From: Arachis hypogaea
Taxonomy: Eukaryota; Streptophyta; Magnoliopsida; Fabales; Fabaceae
Length of the DNA: 64,000 nt
Direction of reading: 5' to 3'
NCBI RefSeq assembly: GCF_003086295.3
Contig: NC_092052.1
Coordinates: 72,022,910 to 72,086,909 of the forward strand
This document shows, piece by piece, positions 46,919 to 57,646 of the stretch. How positions within the stretch are numbered: position 1 is the first letter of the stretch; every line of letters starts with the position of its first letter. A program made the translations under genes and the position numbers. A model generated the notes under the pieces. The model had not been told where the DNA came from. It did not search any database and saw nothing but the letters and a program-made list of their open reading frames with translations.

Positions 46919-48567
46919 TGGTGCATGAAATTGTGATCATCAATGGCGCCAACAGCTTGGTACGCACAATTGTAATTTCAACTCTTTGTCACAATTCTGC
47001 ACAACTAACCAGCAAGTGCACTGGGTCGTCCAAGTAATAAACCTTACGTGAGTAAGGGTCGATCCCACGGAGATTGTCAGCTTGAAGCAAGCTATGGTCA
47101 TCTTGAGTCAGGTGGATTCAAATGGTTATGGAGTTAAAAGATAAATAAAACATAAAATAAGATAGAGATACTTATGTAATTCATTGGTAGGAATTTCAGA
47201 TAAGCGTATAGAGATGCTTTGTTCCTTCTGAACCTCTGCTTTCCTATTGCCTTCATCCAATCATTCATACTCTTTTCCATGGCAAGCTTTATGTTGGGCA
47301 TCACCGTTGTCAATGGCTACTTCCCGTCCTCTCAGTGAAAATGATCCAAATGCGCTGTCACCGCACGGCTAATCAGCTGTTGGTTCTCGATCATATTGGA
47401 ATAGGATCCATTGATCCTTTTGAGTCTATCACTACGCCCAACACTCACGAGTTTGAAGCTCGTCACAGTCATCTTTTCGCAGATCCTACTTGAAATACCA
47501 CAGACAAGGTTTAGACTTTCTGGATCTCAGGAATGGCCGCCAATTGATTCTCGCCTATACCACGAAGACTCTGATTTCATGGAATGGAAGGCTTGGTTGT
47601 CAGGCGAGGCAACCATGCATCATGAACCAGGAAGCTAAGAGATACACACTCAATCTAAGGTAGAACAGAGGTGGTTGTCAGGCACGTGTTCATAGGTGAG
47701 AATGATGATGAGTGTCACGGATCATCACATTCATCAAGTTGAAGTGCGAATGAATATCTTGGAATAAGAATAAGCTTGAATTGAATAGAAAAACAATAGT
47801 ATTTTGCATTAATTCATGAAGAACAGCAGAGCTCCACACCTTAATCTATGGTGTGTAGAAACTCCACCGTTAAAAATACGAAAGTGATAATGGTGGTCAT
47901 TGGCTTCGGCCCCAAAGAGGGAACCAGAAGAACCAAGATGAAAATACAATAGCAAAAGGTCCTATTTATAGAGAACTAGTAGCCTAGGGTTTACAGTAGT
48001 AAGTAATTAATACAGAAATCTTCTTCCGGGCCCACTTTGTGTGTGCTTGGCTGAGCATTGAAACTTTCATATGTAGAGACTTTTCTTGGAGTTAAACGCC
48101 AGCTTTTGTGCTAGTTTGGGCGTTTAACTCCAGCTTTTATGCCAGTTCTGGCGTTTTGACGCCAGAATTTTTATGCTGACTTGGAACGCCGGTTTGGGCC
48201 ATCAAATCTTAGGCAAAGTATGGACTATTATATATTGCTGTAAACTCCAGGATCTCTACTTTCCAACGCAATTGAGAGCGCACCAATTGGGCTTCTGTAG
48301 CTCCAGAAAATCCGCTTCGAGTGCAGGGAGGTCAGAATCCAACAGCATCTGCAGTCCTTTTTCAGCCTCTGAATCAGATTTTTGCTCAGGTCCCTCAATT
48401 TCAGCCAGAAAATACCTGAAATCACAGAAAAACACACAAACTCATAGTAAAGTCCAAAAATGTGATTTTTATTTAAAAAATAATAAAAATATAATAGAAA
48501 CTAACTAAAATATACTGAAAACATACTAAAAATAATGCCAAAAAGCGTATAAATTATCCGCTCATCA
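46919..48567 (-). repeat. 5' LTR of element D (1649 bp)
   Basis: Pairs with 38200-39855 and differs by scattered changes and small indels. TATA box on minus strand at 47961-47973 (CTATAAATAGG). Confidence 0.9.
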
Positions 48568-48572
48568 GTGAG

Positions 48573-49758
48573 CCTCCCCACACTTGGACAATGCAAGGTC
48601 AACTTCCTTAAATTCTTGTTTGGACATTTCCACCTCTTGACAACTTCTTTCAATTTCTTCTTGTTTGTTGCCCTCTTCCAATTCCTCCTCATCATCAATC
48701 AAGTCAAACTCAGGGAGTTGTGTGAGATCTTCTTCCGCATCAATTTCACACTCATTGAGAGAGTCTTCAACAAGGTTACCAATAGTGCTTGGTGTGGAGT
48801 TGCCTTCAATAGCTACATGTTCATGCCCCAATGGAGAGGATTCCACTTTTGATAAAAATTCATTGATGATTGAATCCATCTGTTGATCAACCTTTTCATA
48901 TTCTTCAATTTTGATAGACTCCGGAGGTTGTTGGGACTCAAATGGTGGTGCCGCATCTCCTAGATCTTCAACCACTTCTTCCCTTTCTTCAATGACCTTA
49001 GGCTTCTCCAATTGTTCCAATACAAAGCTTGACTCTTCCTTTTTCTCCACCGAATTTTCCAATTTCTCCTTCATACTTTACTCATCTTTTGCTTTTTCAC
49101 ATATAGCCACGGAAGCACCTTGAGTGTTTAAATATTGGTAGGCTAAATTGTTCACTACCTTAGTCAAATTAGTCACAAACTCTAGGGTGTTCCTTTGCAT
49201 GTCCGGTTGTCCTTGAAGTAACAAGGTGAGAGAGTCATCTATTGGGACTTGGGGTGGATATAGAGGTTCATTATTTTGGAGAAAGGGTTCATAGTAGGAG
49301 GGTGGTTCTTCTTGGTAAGGGCATGGAGATGGTGTGCATTGAGGTGGTTCTTCATAGTGGTCATAATAAGGTTGTGGTGGTTCCAAAAATTCTTGCTCAT
49401 AATGGTCATGAGAATATGGTATGGGTGATTGGTCATATGATGGATATGGATCATAGGAAGATGTTTGATATGGAAAGGCTTGTGAGTATGGTTGATGTTC
49501 ATGTTGAGGATAAGAGTCATAGGCATATGATGGTGGTAATTGATTATCACCAAAAGAGTCACTATAGCCATCAAATTGACATGTATTAGGATGGTGGTTA
49601 TACCTATAAGTATCCGGAAGTGGTTGCCAATAGGAGTGATCAATTCCTTGAGGCTCCTCCCATCTTGAAGTGTTTCATCTTTGGTACATGTTATCATTAA
49701 AGTCCGCATTTCCTACAACATAGTTAGAACCAAACTCATAGCCAAAGTGAGAATTCAT
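48573..49758 (-). pseudogene. Element B main ORF, N-terminal piece
   Basis: ATG at 49758 (MNSHFGYE), 139 nt after the primer site, the same distance as in C. The N-terminal region is rich in Tyr, Pro, Gln and Glu (YDHYEEPPQ, YQEEPPSYYEPFLQNNEP), followed by an acidic region (IDAEEDLTQLPEFDLIDDEE). Two in-frame stops are visible: a TGA near 49680 and a TAA at about 49075. The ORF is broken at 48572 by element D. Homologous throughout to the intact ORF of C. Confidence 0.8.
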
Positions 49759-49897
49759 GATAGCAAGAGAAAATGAAAGCAAAAATTAAATAAGAAGCAA
49801 GAAAATTAAATCCTGAAACTAGCAAGAATTAACAAAAGCAAACATATTCACACTATTCACATATATACAATAACCAATAACAGAACACCATTGCAAG

Positions 49898-49915
49898 TCC
49901 CCGGCAACGACGCCA
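49898..49915 (-). other. Primer-binding site of element B (tRNA-Asp)
   Basis: TGGCGTCGTTGCCGGGGA on the minus strand matches the complement of the plant tRNA-Asp 3' end with one mismatch, 3 nt from the 5' LTR. Confidence 0.85.
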
Positions 49916-49918
49916 TTT

Positions 49919-51391
49919 TGATGATTGGAATTTTGACGGTTTAGAATTCACAAATGAATCTTCGTTGCAAGTATAGTTTCTAAACCAACAAAGAATCCTT
50001 TCGTACAAAAATTTGTTTGTCACAAGTAACAAACCCCTAAAATCTATAAACCGAAGTATTGAACCTCGGGTCGTTCTCCCTAGGAATTGCAACAAAGTGT
50101 CTTGTTATTGGTTATGAGTCGTATTTTGGGGTTTTGAGATTTTAGTCAAGAAACATAAATGGCAATGAAAATAAACTAATAACTATAAAAAGCTCTTGGC
50201 AAGGATATGAGAACTAGAAGTCCTATCCCAGTTATCCTCCTCAATTGTGATCACAAATTGTCCATTGCTACCACTTCGTTAACCCCTAACCATGGAGGAA
50301 AGTCAAATGGATGAATCAACTTGATTCCACAAGTCCTAGCCAACTCCCAAGGGAAAGACTAGTATTAGCGGTATCCAACTCGATTAGCAACTTCTAATTA
50401 TCAACCAACAAAGGAATTAGATAACTCAAGCGTCACTAATTACTCCACCTAGGCCAAGAGGAATAAAAATCTATACTAAAATCCAACAAGCATTTCATCA
50501 AACACTTGGGAGGCACAAAAGAAAAGCATAGTAAATTGACAACAAGGATAGAATCTAACAATAATTGAATGTAAGAAATCAACAACAACAATCAAAGAAC
50601 ACAAGATCTACATGAATTACCTCAAATTTCATTAAAAGAAAATAGAATGAACAAAAGTAAATCTACAAACAAAGTAGAAGAAAGTAATGACAACAATAGA
50701 AGAATGATGAATGTAGCAACAAGAAATTAAGAAGAAGAAGTAGAAAAGAGCATGAATTAAAACCTAGATCTAAGAACTAAACCTAATCCTAATCCTAATT
50801 CTAGAGAGAAGTGAGAGCTTCTCTCTCTAAAACTAAAAACTAAACTAGCCTAATGTGTGTGTATGAACTATGATGATGCCTCCCCTTTATTCCTTGGTCT
50901 CTTAATCCTTTTCCCGCCAAAACTCAACTCCAAATGGGCTTGGAAAACCTCCAAAATTGCCAGGCACGTGTTCTATTAAAAAAATCATATATCAGCATCA
51001 ACGCGTACGTGCACAGCACGCGTACGCATCCTTGGGCGATTTCGCAAGGTACGCTTAAGCGCCTTGTGCGCACGCGCGTCCATGGGCGAGTTCAATTCTT
51101 TGGCTTTTCATGATCTTCTCTACTTGCATGCTTCCTTCCTTGCTCCCTTGATCCATTCCTAGCCTTTTTCAATTCTGAAATCACTAACAACCACATCAAG
51201 GCATCTAGTAGAATCAAAGGGAAATAGAAATTCACCAATTTATAGGTCTAGAAGCATGTTTTCACATCTAAGTTTAAATACAGAGAGAATCACAAAATTA
51301 AATCATGCTATTTCATTGAATAAATGTGAGGAAAGGTTATCAAAATGCTCTAAATTCAACACAAGATAAATCCTACAAAGGGGGTTTATCA
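49919..51391 (-). repeat. 5' LTR of element B (1473 bp)
   Basis: Pairs with 20531-21999. Followed by target duplication AATGG at 51392-51396. Confidence 0.9.
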
Positions 51392-51396
51392 AATGG

Positions 51397-52415
51397 CTTA
51401 GAGGATGGAAAGGAAGCATACAAAAGTGGAAGGAATACAAGAAACTGAAGGAATTGCTAAGCTGTCTAGCTTGACCTCTTGGTACTAAATTGACCATAAC
51501 TTGAGCTACAGAGGTCCAAATGAGACGATTCCAATTATGTTGGAAAGCTAACATCCGGGCTTCGCAACGATATATAATTTGCCATAGCTGCCTCGAAGAT
51601 AAGCGACGCGCACGCGTGGATCACGCGCACGCGTGACCTGGCAAAAACTCAATCCGCGCGAACGCATGGACGACGCTCACGCGTGACTTTGCCGCGTGCT
51701 GGACGTACCAGAAATCACTGGGGGCAATTTCTGGGCTGTTGTTGACCCATTTTTCGGCCCAGAAAACACAGATTAGAGGCTATAAAGTGGGGGAATCTAT
51801 TCATTCAACAAATAACATTCATAATTGACAATTTTTAGGTTTTAGATGTAGTTTTCTAGAGAGAGAGGTTCTCTCCTCTCTCTTAGGTTTTAGAATTAGG
51901 ATTTCTCTTAGTTTATGGTTATTTCTTCATTCCAGGTTCAATGTTCCTTTAATTTATGTTTCTCTTCTACTTTTATTTTCTCTATTACTTTAGTTGCTCT
52001 ATTTCACTTGCTAATTACTTATGTTGCCAAATTGGCTTATGAACTCTTCATGTTAGAATTGATTTTCTTATTTAATACAAATTGAGGTATTTCAGATTTA
52101 TGATTGCTTTCTTCTATTTATGATATAAATAATTTAGATTTTTCCCCCTTTGCTTTGGTTAAGTAATTGGTGACACTTGAGTTGTCAAACTCAGCTGTTG
52201 ATTGAAAGTTGGAATTTACTGATTGATTTGGATCCCTCTAAAGCTAGTCTTTCCACAGGAGTTGACTAGGACTAGAGGAATCAAATTAATTAGTCTACTT
52301 GACTTTCCTTTATTTAGTAAGGATTAACTAAGTGGGAGCAATAAACAATTTTCATCACACCTGGTAAGGATAACTAGGATGGGATTTCCAGTTCTTATAC
52401 CTTGCAATGGTGTTC
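51397..52415 (+). mobile_element. LTR A, right part
   Basis: Continuation of the E-like LTR split by element B. CGCG-rich patch at 51600-51690, TATA box GGCTATAAAG (51778-51787), then segments matching the LTR end of E (GGATTAACTAAGTG). The end is lost where LTR G begins; the border near 52415 is approximate. Confidence 0.6.
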
Positions 52416-53140
52416 ATGATAAAGCGCCAATGCTCCTCCAGATCTGAACCCCAGGGTTAGTGTAGATCCATTCTGATTGAGGGTGAAGCTCCTGCAGTCC
52501 ATTCTCCTTAATGCTCTTACTCAAAACGCCACAAACAAGGTCGGATCTTCTGGATCAGAGAATGTTGTGCCTTTGGGTTCTAGCCTCTACCACAGAGACC
52601 TTAATCTCCCCATACCTCGGCTAAACTGGTGTCTTGAGAAGTCCCCAACGAAGTCGTGGATTAGTCGTCTAAGAGATGTATAATCAAGCTAGTGGTTCGA
52701 TGCTTTCCAGTTACGTATTCACACGAATCCAAGAAGCACATGGGTGGTTGTTAGGCACGCGGTCTTAGAATAAATAAAGAAGATGATTGTCACGGATCAT
52801 CCCATTCATCAAGTTGAAGAACGAAGATACATTTTAGAATTGAATCAAACACAGATTGAAGAGAAACAGTAATACTTTTATTAATCCATAAAACTCAGCA
52901 GGGCTCCTCCCATCAACCTAGGAGGTTTAGAGACTCATACTGATAGAAAATACAATGTGAAAAACGAAATATGGCAGATCTCCCCTTGAAGATCGTGTAA
53001 AAGTTCTTTAAATACTAAGCTAATGACCAAGGATTACATAAAAAAGGGTAAAACAGTCTTTTAGTGCCAAAATCCACTTCTGGGGCCCACTTGGTGAGTG
53101 TTTGGGCTGAGCTTGATTGAGATCCACATGCTAGGAGGCC
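52416..53140 (-). mobile_element. LTR G, left part (interrupted by element C)
   Basis: Diverged D-type LTR: CACAAACAAGGTCGGATCTT, CTCTACCACAGAGACC, TTGTTAGGCACGCGGTC and GGGGCCCACTTGGTGAG occur in the order seen in D. It is cut by element C at AGGCC (53136-53140) and resumes at 60987. Confidence 0.6.
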
Positions 53141-54672
53141 TGATGAACGGATTTTTGACGGTTTAGAATTCACAAATAAATTTCCGTTGCAAGTATAGTT
53201 TCTAAACCAATCACTAATCCTTTCATACAAAAAGTTGTTTGTCACTAAAACAAACCCCTAAATTTCTAAACCGAAGTATTGGACCTCGGGTCGTTCTCCC
53301 TAGGAATTGTAATGAAGTGTCTTGTTATTGGTTGTGAATTATATTTGGGGTTTTTAAGCTTTTGGACAAGAAATATAAATGGCAAAGAAAATAAACTAAC
53401 AACTAACAAAGCTCTTGGCAAGATATGAGAACTAGAAGTCCTATCCTAGTTATCCTTCTCAATTGTGATGAGAATTGTTCATTGCTACCACTTAGTTAAC
53501 CCTTACTAAAGAAAGGAAAGTCAAGTGGAGGAATTGACTTGAGCCACAAGTCCTAGCCAACTCCCAAGGAAAGACTAGCTTTAGTGCACTCCAAACCAAT
53601 TAGCAATCTCTCCAATTATCAATCAACAAAGGAATTAGATAACTCAAGTATCACTAATTACTCTACCTAGGCCAAGAGGAACAAAATCTAACTAATAGCT
53701 ATAAGAGACATTTCATCAAAAACATAGAGTGCAATACAAGTGAACACATAAATTTGTAAGAATTAAAGAGAGATCTAACTACAAAGGCAAGAGGTCCACA
53801 ATAGAAAACTAAATCAATCATGAAACAACAAAGAACTTACCAATTGCATTGAAGGAGAAATGTAGATCTACAAAAGAGAATTCACAAACTACAAACAAAG
53901 GAATTACATTAGAAGAAGAATCCTACAAGTGCAATAGAGGAGAGGAACGAAAATTAGAAGAGAGAATAAGAAGAAATAGATCTAGATCTAAGAACTAATC
54001 TAATCCTAATCCTAGAGAGAAGAGAGAGCTTCTCTCTCTAGAAACTAACTACAAAGCTACACTAAACTAATTGGTAACTGACACATGTTTCCCTCTTCAC
54101 TCCTTGGGTTAAATAGCATCATAAATGAGTTGGATTGGGCCCACAAGGCTTTAGAATTCGTTGGCCACGTTTTGCTTTAAGTGAACTAGGTGGCAGCAAC
54201 GGCGCGTGCGCGTACTTTGCGCGTGCGCGCCACCATACGTGGTTCAACCATAGCAAATCTTATATCGTTTCGAAGCCCCAGATGTTAGCTTTTCAACCCA
54301 ACTGGAACCGCATCATTTGGACCTCTGTAGCTCAAGTTATGGCCGATTAAGTGCGAAGAGGTCGGCTTGACAGCTTTCCGGTTCTTCCATTTCTTCATGA
54401 GTTCTCCAACTTTTCATGCTTTCTTTCTTCATTCCCTTGATCCAATCTTTGCCTCCTAAACCTTAAATCACTTAACAAACATATCAAGGCATCTAATAGA
54501 ATCAAGGTGAATTAAATTTAGCTATTTTGAGTCCTAAAAAGCATGTTTTCACATTCAAGCACAATTAAAGGAGAATATACAAAACCATGCTATTTCTTGA
54601 ATAAATATGGGTAAAAGGTGATAAAATCCCCAAAAATTAATACAAGATAAACCGTCAAATTGGGGTTTGTCA
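53141..54672 (-). repeat. 3' LTR of element C
   Basis: 1532 bp, TGATGAACGG to TTTGTCA on +. Contains GGCGCGTGCGCG and GCGCGTGCGCGCC (54201-54231), an alternating purine-pyrimidine stretch. Confidence 0.95.
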
Positions 54673-54688
54673 ACCTCCCCACACTTAA
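54673..54688 (-). promoter_or_regulatory. Polypurine tract of element C
   Basis: Minus strand TTTAAGTGTGGGGAGGT ends at the LTR start TGACAAACCC. A second copy lies at 56185-56200. Confidence 0.8.
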
Positions 54689-55397
54689 ACCAAGCATGTC
54701 CTCATGCTTAAACCAAGAATGAAGTAAGGGTATGGCATTTATTCGATGGAAACTAACTAAATGCAATCTACCTATATGCAACTATCTAAATGAATGCAAG
54801 TGCTTGGTCAAAATAAATCAATTCCCAAGAAACATATATGCACAAGGGCTAAGGACTAGCAAGTCTAATCCACAATTGAATTGAGTTATTAAATATTTTT
54901 ACAAACTTGCATGAAGAATGATGATCATAGGTGAAAACATGTAATTGAGCATCAAACCCTCACCGGATGTGTTTGCACTCTATTCGCTCAAGTGTTTAGG
55001 GTTGATTCACTCAATTCTCCTCTATTTCATGCTTTCCAAGATTTGTTTTTCTTCTAACAATCAACATTTATTTCATGCATGCATACAAGTATCATGAGGT
55101 CTTTTCATTGGTTGTAATGGGGCTAGGGTCAAGGTAGGATGCATATTTGGTCAAGTGAGCTTGAAATTTGAATCTTTGATAAGCTTAAACTTCCCACCTA
55201 ACCTATGACATCCTATACAATTAAATTCTACTCTAACTACCCATTTTTCACCTTTTCACATACTCATGCATTTTCTTTTCATTTCACAACTCATATGCAT
55301 TGATCTTATTGAGCTTCACCTTGGGGCATTTTGTCCCCTTTTTATTTCTTTCTTTTTTCGTTTTCTTTCTTTTTCCATTTTTTTTCTATACTTTTCA

Positions 55398-55429
<32 letters not shown>

Positions 55430-56184
55430 GTTATTCTCATTTTTTTCTTTCTTTCAAACTATATACAAGAGTACCAATGCATAAGGTCTATTCATTTAAT
55501 CAATACATGAGCATGTACCCAATTCCCAATATTTACAATAATAATACAAAACTACCCTTTTATTCACCCAATGTCCCAAGGTTCCCACACTTGAATGATA
55601 CACACACTCTTAGCCTAAGCTAATCAAAGATCCAAATAAGGACATTTATTGTTTTTCGCTTTAAGGCTTGTAATGTGCTAAATTAAGAACAAGTGGGTTA
55701 ATCGTAGGCTCAAATTTGGCTAACAATGGAAGATAAAAGGTAGGCTATTTGGGTGAGTGAGCTAATGAAATGATGGCCTCAATCACATAAATGCATGAAT
55801 ACACAAAATAATGGACATAAAGAATCAAACAAATCAAAGATTACAATCATAGAAAGAGAATAATGCACACAAGAAGGAAAAATAAGTGGTTATAAGATGT
55901 AACCACATCATTAGGCTCAAGTCTCACAAGATTGTGTTCTTAGCTCAAAACATGATCCACAATATATATAATTCAAGCAAGTTCTATGAAAAGTTTTCAC
56001 TCAAATCAATTGACATGCCCTATAGATAGAAATCTTGAAAAAATTCTCATTATCTTGACTAAGCTTATTGTGTATACATATGCAAAAATAAGAAAATGCA
56101 AGTAAAAATCCTAAAATCCTAGAATGAAATGCAAAAGTATTGGAGTTAGAAATTTGTCACCCAAGATTGCCGATCGGTCGGACG
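54689..56184 (-). other. 3' noncoding module of element C
   Basis: Collinear with 22019-23687 of element B. The Phe-rich ORFs at 55266-55623 stem from a T tract and an (AT)n/T-run microsatellite at 55396-55430. No gene. Confidence 0.6.
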
Positions 56185-56200
56185 ACCTCCCCACACTTAA

Positions 56201-57574
56201 AAGTTTGCACCGTCCTCGGTGCACTCAAAGATGAGCAAGGGGGTACGGCGACTCTCCGGATTGCTATGTGTTCTTTCTTCCGCCTCCATGGTTGCTTGTG
56301 GTGCATTCGTTATGAAAAACAAAAATATAACACCATAAGATGAGAAGATATAAAAGCAAAGAAGCATACATTGTTGGAATGAGGTAGATCACTAGAATGA
56401 GGTGAGTGAATTAGTGTGACATTAAGAAATATTAGGTGTGTGAATTCTAAATTGCGCGGTTTAGAATACACATTAGCATAAAAGCTATGTCACAAAAGAA
56501 GCATGCACTTCACTTATCCTAGTGTGCTTGAGATGCTTTAAGTAAGCTTGTAAGGTAAGACAAGCATTAGAGAAGCATGAAAGCATTCAAGTCAAACATA
56601 TGGATGGATATAATCATGAAATACAATGCATTAAGGTAAATGCACAACATCATCCATCAAGAGGTAGCCTAATCGAGGAAAAAGATTCAAATCACATGAT
56701 GGCTAGCTACAACATGCAATTCAAAAGAGTTATAAGCTCGAAGACAATTCTCATCACTTGGTATTTTTTCAAAAGGTAAGCATGAAGAACTCAAAACCAA
56801 GTAACAAAATATAACCTCAATCATAGAATCCAACAAAGATTATCTAAAAACATTCATGCTAAAATAGCATTTAGGCAATAAGGGATATAGCAATGTATAG
56901 TAAACAAAGTCAATACTCCAACACTTATGATGAAAAGAGAGAAAATAAAATGAAAACTAAATTAAAACTAACTAATCAATTAACTAACTAACTAATTTGT
57001 TAACTAAAATAAATGGTTGTCAATGGTGTTTGGAAGTGTTGGATGAGGGGTAGGAGGAGGGAAGAAGAAAGGAGAAGGAAAGAATTGGAAAGAGGAGAAG
57101 AAAAGAAATGTGGTGAAGGAAGGAAATCCGCGCGTACGCGCGCATTTCGCGCGCGCACGGATGGCTTATTTCGAGAGTGACGCGTACGAGTCATGTGCGC
57201 GAGCGCGCAAATAGGTTTGTGCCAGAGGCACAACGTTGGCGCGGCGCAGGCACAACTCTCTGGAAAATGTATGGAGGTTGGAACTTCTCAATCCACGCGT
57301 ACGCACGCATGGCGCGCGCGCGTGGATGGTCGAAAATGCTGTAAGTGCGCGTACGCGCCATGTACGCGTACGCGTGGATGGTGCTCTGTTTTTCAAAATT
57401 TTTTCTATGTTTTTTTTGCACCAATCCAAGCATTCCAAACCTCCAAACAGCTACCAAAACACCATAAAACCTTATTCAACATACTTAAACTACCAAACAT
57501 ACTTAACTAACTAAACAAAATATGAAATTAAACTAATTCTACCAATATATACAAAAGAGAAAATGAAAGGATTT
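56201..57574 (-). other. Spacer of element C
   Basis: The place where B has its env-like ORF; C has no such ORF. 57030-57120 is purine-rich on +, and 57125-57375 is CGCG-rich. The overlapping ORFs at 57000-57514 come from the CGCG repeats. Confidence 0.5.
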
Positions 57575-57630
57575 TACCATGGTGGGTTGTCTCCCACCTA
57601 GCACTTTTGTTTATTGTCCTTAAGTTGGAC
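57575..57630 (-). other. Post-pol boundary segment in element C
   Basis: Sense strand GTCCAACTTAAGGACAATAA, then AGTGCTAGGTGGGAGACAA and CCCACCATGGTA, the same segment as after the integrase of E. Confidence 0.75.
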
Positions 57631-57646
57631 TTATGGGGAGCTCCTC

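Larger units (their letters stand above)
38200..48567 (-). mobile_element. Element D: gypsy element with gag-protease but no RT or integrase
   Basis: LTRs 38200-39855 (3') and 46919-48567 (5'). Target duplication GTGAG at 38195-38199 and 48568-48572. Minus-strand order: LTR, a degenerate tRNA-Asp primer site, a 1.55-kb repetitive leader, gag-protease, a short segment, a 31-bp minisatellite, a pyrimidine-rich spacer, an env-like ORF, a noncoding 3' part, LTR. Reverse transcriptase, RNase H and integrase are absent, and no nested insertion or obvious scar marks their loss. D is thus non-autonomous. It inserted in the ORF of B. Confidence 0.85.
20531..51391 (-). mobile_element. Element B: Athila-like gypsy element, gag-pol-less, with nested insertions
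   Basis: LTRs at 20531-21999 (3') and 49919-51391 (5') both start TGATGATTGGAATTTTGACG on + and end in TTTATCA. Flanking AATGG on both sides is the target duplication, so the 30.9-kb span is one insertion later enlarged by E (27571-37876) and D (38200-48567). Without them B is about 10 kb. Minus-strand order: LTR, tRNA-Asp-type primer site, an unfamiliar ORF in the gag position, a CGCG-rich spacer, an env-like ORF, a 3' noncoding module, purine tract, LTR. No gag, protease, reverse transcriptase, RNase H or integrase is present, so B is non-autonomous. The LTRs differ at roughly 2% by eye, more than those of element C. Confidence 0.85.

Noticed and set aside
49239..49709. 156-codon His/Met/Asn-rich minus ORF (and 58795-59247, 58747-59295)
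   Set aside because: Shadow frames of the Tyr/Pro/Gln-rich main ORF of B and C; their odd composition comes from the same codons read out of frame.
20531..51391. A single giant 31-kb autonomous element
   Set aside because: The LTR pair and duplication are real, but most of the interior belongs to E and D with their own LTRs and duplications. B itself is about 10 kb and lacks pol.
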